DNA from: JAUIET01 sp045105115
Lineage (GTDB): Bacteria; Pseudomonadota; Gammaproteobacteria; Pseudomonadales; JAUIET01
Reading direction: 5' to 3'
Length of the DNA: 64,000 nt
Assembly: GCA_045105115.1 (NCBI GenBank)
Contig: JBGCDE010000017.1
Span: 9,187-73,186, forward strand
Shown here: in pieces, positions 17,999 to 25,889 of the stretch
How the letters are laid out: each line of letters begins with the position of its first letter
Numbering within the stretch: position 1 is the stretch's first letter
Made by a program: the position numbers and the translations under genes
The notes under the pieces: model-generated
Seen by the model: the letters and a program-made list of their open reading frames with translations, nothing else
Databases searched by the model: none
What the model was told of the DNA's origin: nothing

Positions 17999-18955
17999 TC
18001 AGCGACGCCATAACGAATCGCAAAAAAGAGCGTCTAAATCGATGAAGTTATCTATAACCGTGAAGTTGGATTGTTCAGCAAAATAGTCAATATCTTCAAT
18101 AGAAAATTTGAAACTGTATTCCAGATGAATCGGTTCCCAGGCGTCAAAGCTCACCGATACTTCGAGAGCAGCAATTTCCACTGTTTGAGCTGAATCTGAG
18201 ACGAGGTAGCTTTCCATAGCACCAAGTACCGGATTATAAGTACCGAAATGCTGAAACGACTCTGGATTAAAGTTTGCACCCAATTCACGATTGATGCGCG
18301 TTAAAAGGTTTTTGTTAAATGCTTCAGTCAAACCGGCCTCATCATTGTACGCGCGCACCAGTCGAGTAATGTCTTTCTTGAGATCAAAGCCAAGCAGTAA
18401 AAAGTCTCCGGCTCGTAAGTGAGATCCGATTTCCTTGAGGAAATTGATGGTATCTTCTCTATTGAAGTTACCGATTGAGGAGCCGAGAAATAGCACTAGC
18501 TTGGTCCGATTTGATTCTTCGCCAATTTCGTCAAGCCCTCCGAAGTGGTCAGCAACAATAGGATTCAGCTGAACATTGGCAGGCAGTTCCAAGCCATCTT
18601 CCAGCAGACGAATCGCTTCTGCAGAGATATCGATAGGGTAGTAGCTAATGCTGTTACCGTGCTGCGCAAATGCATTCAGGAGTATTTGTGTTTTATGGCC
18701 GTCGCCTGCACCCAATTCAACAACATCCAACTCGGTGCAATCGATACTGCTGAAAATTGCATCGGCATTGGCTGTTAATATGGAATGCTCAGTGCTCGTA
18801 AGATAGTAATCCGGGTGGCGAGAAATTGCCTGAAACAACTCACTGCCCCGATCATCGTAAAAATACATTGAAGAAATGCTTTTCGGTGTGGCAAGCAGTC
18901 CTGTTCTTACAGCTTCGGCAAACTCTTTAGAGCTGAGGTCGACGTTAGCGTCCAT
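17999..18955 (-). CDS. egtD: L-histidine N-alpha-methyltransferase (ergothioneine synthesis)
   Basis: Protein of 318 residues that trimethylates histidine to hercynine with SAM. Visible family features are SSMYFYDDRGSELF, PDYYLTSTEHSIL, the SAM motif VELGAGDGHKT, LFLGSSIGNF with the asparagine that binds the substrate, and near the C-terminus HLEYSFKFS, whose Glu and Ser correspond to the histidine-binding pair of mycobacterial EgtD. Its start overlaps the egtB stop by one base (TAATG), so the two enzymes are translated together. It is the last gene of a five-gene minus-strand operon starting with msrA. Confidence 0.93.
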   Translation of the reverse strand: MDANVDLSSKEFAEAVRTGLLATPKSISSMYFYDDRGSELFQAISRHPDYYLTSTEHSILTANADAIFSSIDCTELDVVELGAGDGHKTQILLNAFAQHGNSISYYPIDISAEAIRLLEDGLELPANVQLNPIVADHFGGLDEIGEESNRTKLVLFLGSSIGNFNREDTINFLKEIGSHLRAGDFLLLGFDLKKDITRLVRAYNDEAGLTEAFNKNLLTRINRELGANFNPESFQHFGTYNPVLGAMESYLVSDSAQTVEIAALEVSVSFDAWEPIHLEYSFKFSIEDIDYFAEQSNFTVIDNFIDLDALFCDSLWRR

Positions 18956-20226
18956 TAAATATCCTTGGCGAGGCGAATTCCCGAGAACATCCAGCGCTGT
19001 TCCGGTTTGAAAAAATTACGATAGCTGGGCCGGTAGTGCTCTATGGGAGTAGCGGCACAGGCGCCACGCAACACAAACTGATTGCACATGAACTTGCCAT
19101 TGTATTCGGCAAGATCCCCGTCGTACGGCGTAAACCGCGGATAGGCTGTGTATTGGCTGGCCGTCCAGCACCAAACCTGGTTGTCAACAGCCGCCAAATC
19201 AAACGGCTCTATGCTGGGTTCAGATTGATCTCCCGCGCTATGATTTGCGCTAAGCCAGGTTTCAAGTTCTTGTTCGGTTGGCAGTCGTTGTTTTCGCCAG
19301 CGCGCATAGGCATCAGCCTCAAAGTAGCTGACGTGACTGACAGGTGCTGCTTCTGGCAGTGGGCGTGCGCCAAACAGTGTAAATTGCTGCCAGCCCTGGT
19401 CGGTCATGCTCCAGTAAAGAGGGTGGCTAATCGCATTCTGGTTAACCCACTCCCATCCTTCACTTAACCACCACTGTGCTTGCTGATAGCCGCCGGCATC
19501 TATGAATTCCTCGAATTCTGCGTTGCTGACCAGATGGCTATCGATTTCAAAACTGTACAGATAGTGTTTATGAACAGGCGATTCATTGTCATACATAAAT
19601 GCCGACGTATCGTTACCTATTTCATACAGGCCTTCTTCGAAGCGAGAACGCAGTTGCCTGGCCGCTGTGCTCTTTTCAGCGCTATGTGCGGTTGGTGCGC
19701 AGTATGCAGGTTGCTCAAGGTTTTCAGCGAGAATGGCCTTGATATCCATATACAATAATTCTTGATGCTGTTGCTCATGTTGCAGGCCAAGTTCAACGAG
19801 CGGCGCTATCGCATCAAGATCAGCAGTGCTGTTGATAAGTTCTGCTATGGCGCGGTCAACTGCGGCGCGATAGGCATAGACTTGCTCAACACTTGGGCGT
19901 GATAAAAAGCCGCGTTGAGACTGAGGTGTGTGTTCGCCAACTGATTTGTAATAGGAGTTAAATAAAACGGCGAACACTGGATCAAAGTTGGAATACTCGG
20001 GTGCGAATTTTTTTAGGATTACTTCTTCAAAAAACCACGTTGTATGCGCCATGTGCCACTTTGGTGGGCTGACTTCTGCACGCGGTTGAATACAATGATC
20101 TTCAATCGTCAGCTCGCTGCAAATATGCTCGGTCTGGCGCCTGATGGTCTCGAAGCGGTCTCGTAAAAGTGTTGAATTTACTGGTGTCACAATCTGATTT
20201 TCGCTGAAGTGAATGTTGCTCGTCAT
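18955..20226 (-). CDS. egtB: Iron-dependent hercynine sulfoxide synthase (ergothioneine synthesis)
   Basis: Protein of 423 residues with an N-terminal DinB-like domain and a C-terminal formylglycine-generating-enzyme-like domain. The three iron histidines are visible in KWHMAHTTWFFE near 57 and HEQQHQE near 149. The C-terminal block with WCWTASQY, EYNGKFMCNQFVLRG, YRNFF and RWMFSGIRLA is characteristic. It couples hercynine to a thiol substrate (Cys or gamma-glutamyl-Cys) through O2-dependent C-S bond formation. No EgtC amidohydrolase or EgtE lyase is nearby, which suggests a cysteine-using EgtB with the final C-S lyase elsewhere. It lacks the fused methyltransferase of OvoA, so ovothiol synthesis is unlikely. 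Confidence 0.92.
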   Translation of the reverse strand: MTSNIHFSENQIVTPVNSTLLRDRFETIRRQTEHICSELTIEDHCIQPRAEVSPPKWHMAHTTWFFEEVILKKFAPEYSNFDPVFAVLFNSYYKSVGEHTPQSQRGFLSRPSVEQVYAYRAAVDRAIAELINSTADLDAIAPLVELGLQHEQQHQELLYMDIKAILAENLEQPAYCAPTAHSAEKSTAARQLRSRFEEGLYEIGNDTSAFMYDNESPVHKHYLYSFEIDSHLVSNAEFEEFIDAGGYQQAQWWLSEGWEWVNQNAISHPLYWSMTDQGWQQFTLFGARPLPEAAPVSHVSYFEADAYARWRKQRLPTEQELETWLSANHSAGDQSEPSIEPFDLAAVDNQVWCWTASQYTAYPRFTPYDGDLAEYNGKFMCNQFVLRGACAATPIEHYRPSYRNFFKPEQRWMFSGIRLAKDI

Positions 20227-20235
20227 TTACGCAGG

Positions 20236-21171
20236 TCACATAGTATCAGTAAGTCTGAGTAAGGTTTCATGGCTTCGGGTTTGCTCTTGGTCACTAAGGC
20301 CAGAGATTCTTCCACGTACGATTAAGTGTGTCATTCCCAGGCGTTCTTTATATTCCGCCACTTTGTCGCGCACATACGATTCGTCGCCAACGATTGTCCA
20401 ATCGTCAACCTTTGTCCCTTCCTCATGCATGTTAAGAAAATCTGTGTTGGCAAGCGACTCCTTCACTTGCTTGATCTTTGCATTCTGATTGCTGACAAAA
20501 ACCGTTCTCATCACGGGAATGGTTTCCATTGCATCAGCGTGATGTTGTGCCACCACACCGTGATAATGCGCGTAGTTTTTCTCAAGTACCGCAAGCGTTT
20601 CTACCGGTGACGCAAGGTAAGGAAGCCCAAGAGTGCCGGCCTGACTCAACGCAAGAGGTCCAAACGCCGCAATCCATAGGGGAGGGTGCGGTCGCTGGAC
20701 CGGTAGTGGCGCCAAATGAACGGGTTTCTCTCCATCAAAGGCTATTGCCTCACCAGCCCAGGCTTTTATCATCAAGTCCAGATTGGCCTTGAACCGTTTG
20801 CGCTTCTCGCTGGTGGGTAAATTGAATGCTGCGAACATGGCGCTTTGCATGCCTCTACCCAGCCCTAGAATCAAACGACCATTAGATAATCGGTCTAGCA
20901 CAGCTACTTCCTCGGCGGCCTGCAAGGGATTTCTAATCGTAATCAGATACGACGTAGTTGCCAGGCGTATTGCTGACGTTCTTCCAGCAACAGCCGCTAG
21001 TATCGTTAACGGTGATGGTAGGGAGCGTTGATCACCAAAATGATTTTCAGGTAACCAAAACGAATGAAAGCCCAGCGATTCAGCCAGTTCAGCTTGTTGA
21101 CAATATTCGTCTGCGCTACCGGAAGTATTCTGTGACCACGAAGTAGTGGCAATTTCGATTTTTTTGCTCAA
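20236..21171 (-). CDS. LLM-class flavin-dependent oxidoreductase
   Basis: Protein of 311 residues of the bacterial luciferase-like monooxygenase superfamily: AELAESLGFHSFWLPENHF, AVLDRLSNGRLILGLGRG, and PHPPLWIAAFGP. It should use reduced FMN from a partner reductase to oxygenate or oxidise an unknown organic substrate in the cytoplasm. It lies 2 bases after the methyltransferase stop and 9 bases before egtB, clearly within the msrA-egtD operon, so a role in sulfur, histidine or thione metabolism is possible but not shown by the sequence. Confidence 0.87.
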   Translation of the reverse strand: MSKKIEIATTSWSQNTSGSADEYCQQAELAESLGFHSFWLPENHFGDQRSLPSPLTILAAVAGRTSAIRLATTSYLITIRNPLQAAEEVAVLDRLSNGRLILGLGRGMQSAMFAAFNLPTSEKRKRFKANLDLMIKAWAGEAIAFDGEKPVHLAPLPVQRPHPPLWIAAFGPLALSQAGTLGLPYLASPVETLAVLEKNYAHYHGVVAQHHADAMETIPVMRTVFVSNQNAKIKQVKESLANTDFLNMHEEGTKVDDWTIVGDESYVRDKVAEYKERLGMTHLIVRGRISGLSDQEQTRSHETLLRLTDTM

Positions 21172-21173
21172 AC

Positions 21174-21794
21174 TTACTCACAACGCTGTGCAATGGCTTG
21201 CGCAACTACGCTGGTCTTTCCATCCGGGTCTGTAATTGTGCCCTCATGGTAATGCAGTATGTTTGCGTCGGCTAGCGCTTCTCTCAGTGCGCCAGGAGTA
21301 ATACGAAACCGACTCGCCTTTGGACCAGTGCTTATGCTGTCTTCGGTTTGCATTAATACTTCGATGAACAACAGGCCGTTAGGCTTTAGATAAGAACAAA
21401 GTTTGGGCAATATGGATTGCTGGAGAAAGCGGATTTTCAATATCACATCGAACTTGATATCAAATTCAGGTAGCCCTAGGTCAAAATCATGACAAATCGT
21501 CGACAATTGGGACGAATCTTTTTGTGCTTCACTGAGTGCCATCAAGGCAACATCAGAGACGTCGACGGATGTGACATTGAAGCCCATTTCGATCAGAAAT
21601 TTTGAGTTTCTTCCCCGTCCACAAGCAACATCAAGAGCGCGTGCGGCGCGAGAAGTCTTGAAAGGCAACAGCAATTCCTGATGATGTACCAGTAGATTGC
21701 TGGGGTGTGTTCTGCTTTGATAGGCGCCTTCAGAGAAGCGCTTGTTCCAGCGTAATCTGTCTTCTACGCTCAATGTTTGACTCTTTCGCCCCAA
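21174..21794 (-). CDS. Class I SAM-dependent methyltransferase
   Basis: Protein of 206 residues. The SAM motif is ALDVACGRGRNSKFL, followed by VTSVDVSDVAL, a TehB/UbiE-like arrangement. The N-terminal DRLRWNKRFSEG is typical of small methyltransferases annotated as TehB or thiopurine-type. The substrate is not recognisable. Its ATG lies 25 bases inside the end of msrA, an unusually long overlap; no better start is evident because the conserved RLRWNKRF segment begins soon after. Its place between msrA and the ergothioneine genes suggests action on a thiol, selenol or thione, which is inference. Confidence 0.82.
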   Translation of the reverse strand: MGRKSQTLSVEDRLRWNKRFSEGAYQSRTHPSNLLVHHQELLLPFKTSRAARALDVACGRGRNSKFLIEMGFNVTSVDVSDVALMALSEAQKDSSQLSTICHDFDLGLPEFDIKFDVILKIRFLQQSILPKLCSYLKPNGLLFIEVLMQTEDSISTGPKASRFRITPGALREALADANILHYHEGTITDPDGKTSVVAQAIAQRCE

Positions 21795-22372
21795 ATTTGC
21801 TGCAGGCGACGGTCACGACCGCAGCCTGTTCGGTAAAACTTATAGCGAATCGGATTTTTAAGATAGTAGTCCTGGTGTCCTTCTTCTACCGGGTAGAATT
21901 TATTTGCAGGCAGAATAACCGTTGCTACTGTGTCGCCGGCAAACTCCTGTTGAACTTTGGTTTTGCTTGCTTCTGCCAGTTCGCGTTCTTTGGCGTCATT
22001 AACAAACAGGGCGCTGCGGTATGAAGGGCCCTTATCGCAGAATTGCCCTTTGGCATCGAACGGGTCGATATTGACCCAGAACACATCCAAAAGCTGCTGA
22101 TAGCTGATAATAGCGGGGTTGTAAGTCACTTCAACGGCTTCGTAGTGACCTTTATGATTGCCCTTGTAAGTGGGGTTCTTCAGCGTGCCACCGATAAACC
22201 CGGATACTGCATCTGTTACGCCGTCCAGTTCTTGATACGCGGCTTCAACACACCAAAAACACCCGCCAGCGAAGTAGGCTTTTGCCTGTTCCTGCGCGCT
22301 TAATGGCAGTGCCAGCAATATAAGAAATGCGATAAGCGCGGGTTTAATAGCAAGCAATTTGCAATGTGTCAT
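21770..22372 (-). CDS. msrA: Peptide methionine sulfoxide reductase A with signal peptide
   Basis: Protein of 200 residues. The signature GCFWCVE near 36-42 contains the catalytic cysteine. GHYEAVEVTYNP, RSALFVND and YPVEEGHQDYY are the other family blocks. The hydrophobic N-terminus (ALIAFLILLALPLSAQ) is a signal peptide, so this copy repairs methionine sulfoxide in envelope proteins. A C-terminal cysteine in YRTGCGRDRR may resolve the catalytic disulfide. It is the first gene of the operon leading to egtD, joining protein repair with antioxidant thiol synthesis. Confidence 0.94.
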   Translation of the reverse strand: MTHCKLLAIKPALIAFLILLALPLSAQEQAKAYFAGGCFWCVEAAYQELDGVTDAVSGFIGGTLKNPTYKGNHKGHYEAVEVTYNPAIISYQQLLDVFWVNIDPFDAKGQFCDKGPSYRSALFVNDAKERELAEASKTKVQQEFAGDTVATVILPANKFYPVEEGHQDYYLKNPIRYKFYRTGCGRDRRLQQIWGERVKH

Positions 22373-22420
22373 AGTCAGTCTTCAGCAACAGTATGCTTTG
22401 TTCGACTAGGGGGCTCAGGC

Positions 22421-24040
22421 TTAGTTCAACTCTTGCAGCTGACCATTCGTCAGCCAACAGGCATGTACGCCAAACGGCACGCGTTGTGGCAAGTGCAGCT
22501 TTGCAAGTTCGGTCATTGATCGTGCATCCAGAATGAGCAGATACGCCTCGGTTTCTGTCATCAGCAAATCAATCAGATAGCCATCGTCTTCTTCACTAGC
22601 GCCTTCGCGGCCAATGAATAGGGCTTCGCCGCCAAAGAACTCGCCATAATCAAAGTAGGCGACTTCCTTCTCATTCACCACGTCGTACTTCAGTACACCC
22701 TTACCCATTATTCCACCGCTGGCTTCTTCGTCGAGCAAGTAGGCGAAGTGAGTTTTCTTGCCAATCATATTGGTGTTGAAGCTTGGGCGCTCATAGAAGT
22801 GGTCTAACAACTGCCGTTGTTCGGTTACTTCGGCACTGTCTAAATTAAGGCGATAAAGCGTCAGGTAGGCATGTGGTTCTTCGGGAGAATGTATGGGAAC
22901 CGTTGAAGGGTAAGAGCGATATACCGGCGCACTTAAAACAATATCGGTACCGCCGTCTTCGCGTGTTTCTTCCCATGCGTTAATGGTATGCCAGATATGG
23001 CCAGGTAAGTCTGTTGTAAACCACTGAACAGAATCACCTGCCTGATGCTCTCGCTTGATAACACCAAAACGCAGCTTGTATTCTGCATCAAATACAAATG
23101 GACTTTGGTGTTCACCCATCATCTCTTTACTGTTAAAACGCAAAGAGGAATCAGGGAAGACCGAGTAGTTGTCGGTAAGATAGCAGTCGTGCAGAAAACT
23201 CAGCGCCGGGTCCATTTTCGCAAGCTCTACGTTTTTCGAAAGCTGGCCGTCTTCCAATACGGCGTAGCGAAGCGTTCCGCTCATTAGGTCGGTACTATAG
23301 GTAGTCCAACTGCCAGACGCCGGATCAATTTTTGGGTGCGCAGTGAAAGGGGCTTTTAGCTCTCCGTCGAAATTGTCCCAATCGCCAGACCCATCCAGCA
23401 CCAGGCGACCGGAATCCAATTTGGTATTTAGAGCAAATGGAAAACAGGTTTCCTGCAGCGCATACAATTTAGAGCCGTGTTTTTGAATGGCTGTAGTTGA
23501 TGAGCCATTTTCAAGCGTATCGATTTTAGGAATGACACCGAAGCGCTGCTTTAGTGTGCTTAAAATCAGTTTAAACAAGCCCGGCTTTCCACCACCCGCA
23601 ATGTCACCGAATTCCGGAAACACTTCCACACCGCGTTCACGGCCCGCTGCAAAACGCGGTGTGCGGACATAAGTATTGGAGTATGTAGCAACACCATCCA
23701 GTATTTGGATCTGGTGCAACATGCCGTCGCCATTGAACATATGAACTCGGCTATCGGTGCTGGAGAACTGCGAGTTAGTGCCATTGCGGAGGTAGGCGCC
23801 GCTGAGGTCGGCAGGAATTTCGCCCTCTACACGAATGTCGGCATGCGATAACTCGCTGTGCTGAGGAGCAAAGCCTTTTCTGGAATAGGCGCTCTGTTTG
23901 TTGTAGCTATCAGGATCCATGCTGCGCTTGATCCAGCCGTCCGCCGCAGCAAACAGTGGTTTTGGCGCTACAAAGGCCATCAGTATCAGTAGCGCAGGTA
24001 CGCCAAGAAGAATCAGTAAGACCAGACCAAGTATGCTCAT
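22421..24040 (-). CDS. Carotenoid oxygenase family protein, membrane-anchored
   Basis: Protein of 539 residues from the ATG at 24040, which lies one base after the stop of the preceding paralogue; a longer reading from 24109 would overlap it. The N-terminus is a hydrophobic anchor (ILGLVLLILLGVPALLILM). The four iron histidines of the RPE65/carotenoid cleavage family are in TAHPKIDP, LHDCYLTDNY, IWHTINAW and FGVHACW. The family cleaves C=C bonds of carotenoids, apocarotenoids or stilbenes with Fe(II) and O2. No carotenoid synthesis genes are in the window, so the substrate is unknown. Confidence 0.88.
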   Translation of the reverse strand: MSILGLVLLILLGVPALLILMAFVAPKPLFAAADGWIKRSMDPDSYNKQSAYSRKGFAPQHSELSHADIRVEGEIPADLSGAYLRNGTNSQFSSTDSRVHMFNGDGMLHQIQILDGVATYSNTYVRTPRFAAGRERGVEVFPEFGDIAGGGKPGLFKLILSTLKQRFGVIPKIDTLENGSSTTAIQKHGSKLYALQETCFPFALNTKLDSGRLVLDGSGDWDNFDGELKAPFTAHPKIDPASGSWTTYSTDLMSGTLRYAVLEDGQLSKNVELAKMDPALSFLHDCYLTDNYSVFPDSSLRFNSKEMMGEHQSPFVFDAEYKLRFGVIKREHQAGDSVQWFTTDLPGHIWHTINAWEETREDGGTDIVLSAPVYRSYPSTVPIHSPEEPHAYLTLYRLNLDSAEVTEQRQLLDHFYERPSFNTNMIGKKTHFAYLLDEEASGGIMGKGVLKYDVVNEKEVAYFDYGEFFGGEALFIGREGASEEDDGYLIDLLMTETEAYLLILDARSMTELAKLHLPQRVPFGVHACWLTNGQLQELN

Positions 24041-24041
24041 A

Positions 24042-25472
24042 TCAATCGGCCTGCCGCCATAAACCATGGAACCCGGATGGCACGCAATGCGACAGATGCG
24101 CTTGAGCAATCGGCCCTTGTTCCAGATTCAAAGCATCAAGAATACAAAGACTACTGGTGCGCGTGTCAAAATGCGTCAGTACCGTAAGAATGTAACCATC
24201 GCCCTCTTCAGCATCTTTGCTCTTCGGAACGTACAAGGGCTCAGAAGGTAAAGACTGACCAAACGAATAACTCTTGGTTTCACCTGTTTGATGATCAATA
24301 TGCCCAATCACATTATAAAAGTGAGAGCTGTTGGGCAAAGTGCTGGGTAAACTGCCATCGGGCGAGGTATACCAGCCATGGCGGTATTCTTTGCACGCGT
24401 AGCGCGGGTCACAAATGGGGAACTCTGATTCAATCTTGCCAATGTCGGCTTGCGTTACTCGCGCATTGGGGTCATTAAGGTCTATGGTCAGCCGCGTGAG
24501 AAACGGTCGTGCTTCACCGGTTTCAGATCCGTCTGCCGTTGGAAATAACGGCGCATGATCAAACAGGCAGCAATCAATAGTGATCACGTCGCTCTGATCG
24601 AAGCCGTTCATAAAATGAAAAACGAAACTGGTGTCCATATCGACCCAGCGCACATCATCGGCTGTGCCGCCGTGGCGGGGTATAACGCCAACATGAACGC
24701 CTTTGTCTGGCTCCCATGCAAACGGTGGTTTGCCTTCCATTGCTCTGTCAAGGCTGCCGGTAATCGGCATGATGGGCACAATGATGTAATTCTCGGTAAT
24801 GACGAAGTCGTGCACCATGGCGGGGTAGGGCGTTGGAATGCTCAAGCTCTCGGTTAGTCTGCCTTCTTTATCCACCTTATGTACGGCAACATCTGATGCG
24901 AATGGACCGCTGGCCATGTACGCAAAGAACAACATCTCGCCTGTAGCCGGGTCTACTTTTGGGTGTGCTGTCATTGCGGTTTGCAGCTTGCCGCGATAAT
25001 TCCAGGAACCAATCGAATCCAGGGTGATCGGGTCTACCTCGTAGGGCGGGTGGCCCTCTTCCAGTGCTAGCAGTCGCCCGGCATGCCATACCATGGCAGT
25101 ATTTGCGAGGCCGTCTTTATCAGTGAAAATAAAGTCACTGTAGTCGGGGTCACAATCGAATGGATTCATCGGGTTGATGAGGTTTCGGCCTTCCCGGTCT
25201 TCAACATTCCACTTTGCAGTCTTTACCCAGCGGTTTTTGTAATCGACCTGGCCATCGTTGATGTGAAACGCATGGATCATGCCATCACCGGCGAACAAAT
25301 GATAATCACCACGCGGTGCAAAGCGTTGGTTCGGTCCATTTCGGTATAAGCTACCGCTTATCTCTGATGGAATCTCACCTTCTACAATCAAATCAGCCGC
25401 ATCACACTCCATTCTTATAGGACCGTATGGGAAATTCAGAAATGGATTGTCGGCGGGCATTGGCTGAGCCAT
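24042..25472 (-). CDS. Carotenoid oxygenase family protein, soluble
   Basis: Protein of 476 residues. I choose the ATG at 25472 because AGAGG lies 7 bases upstream; an upstream start would add residues with no family match. The four iron-ligand histidines appear in TAHPKVDP, VHDFVITENY, FHFMNGFD and SGFHGLW. GSLYRNGPNQRF is the family's N-terminal block. It is paralogous to the next gene but has no membrane anchor. It is likely a Fe(II) dioxygenase cleaving an apocarotenoid or a lignostilbene-type compound. Upstream lies the 267-bp palindromic element and then the divergent TonB receptor gene. Confidence 0.88.
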   Translation of the reverse strand: MAQPMPADNPFLNFPYGPIRMECDAADLIVEGEIPSEISGSLYRNGPNQRFAPRGDYHLFAGDGMIHAFHINDGQVDYKNRWVKTAKWNVEDREGRNLINPMNPFDCDPDYSDFIFTDKDGLANTAMVWHAGRLLALEEGHPPYEVDPITLDSIGSWNYRGKLQTAMTAHPKVDPATGEMLFFAYMASGPFASDVAVHKVDKEGRLTESLSIPTPYPAMVHDFVITENYIIVPIMPITGSLDRAMEGKPPFAWEPDKGVHVGVIPRHGGTADDVRWVDMDTSFVFHFMNGFDQSDVITIDCCLFDHAPLFPTADGSETGEARPFLTRLTIDLNDPNARVTQADIGKIESEFPICDPRYACKEYRHGWYTSPDGSLPSTLPNSSHFYNVIGHIDHQTGETKSYSFGQSLPSEPLYVPKSKDAEEGDGYILTVLTHFDTRTSSLCILDALNLEQGPIAQAHLSHCVPSGFHGLWRQAD

Positions 25473-25620
25473 GGGGTAACCTCTTGCTAGCGTTTGTGGA
25501 CGTAAAGTAACACTGATGAGCCGCATTGTAGCCCTTGCGGGAAATAACAGTCAAAACTGATTGTTTTTGTAATTTGAATTTAGTACTGTAATCTGGCCCT
25601 AACAAGAATAAGCGTGGGTA

Positions 25621-25887
25621 GGGAGCCTCCGAATAAGTATGCAATACCTCTGCGAGATCTGTAGCGCACATTTGCGAGGCGTTGGCCGAAGGGCGGTGCT
25701 GGTTGTCACCGACGAGGCTAACAACGAAGCTAATGTGCGCTACAGCTCTCGCCCTGCGGGGCTTACAAGCGAAACCGTGATCTTCGTTGCCAGCTCTCGA
25801 CATACAACCAGCATGCCTTCTAACTGGCGTCTCAATCACGGATTCGCTTGTAAGCCAGAGGCATTGCATACTTATTCGGAGGCTCCC
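25621..25887. repeat. 267-bp three-arm palindromic element covering the TonB receptor ribosome binding site
   Basis: Outer arms 25621-25652 and 25856-25887 are 32 bases with one mismatch. Inside, directly abutting, are hairpin 1 (arms 25653-25672 and 25732-25751, one mismatch) and hairpin 2 (arms 25760-25781 and 25835-25856, one mismatch). Together they fold into a closed three-way junction. The right outer arm contains the GGAGG of the receptor gene whose ATG is at 25890, so the folded transcript would hide it. It fills most of the 417-base gap between divergent genes. It could be a MITE-like repeat or a regulatory leader; only one copy is in the window. Confidence 0.85.
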
Positions 25888-25889
25888 TC

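Noticed and set aside
18955..20226. Selenoneine synthase (SenA) instead of EgtB
   Set aside because: The neighbours are EgtD and MsrA; no SenB glycosyltransferase-like gene or SelD-like gene is next to it, as the selenoneine cluster would need.
25621..25887. Integron attC site or attachment site
   Set aside because: No integrase, no attC core sites and no gene cassette; the paired arms are far longer and more complete than in attC sites.
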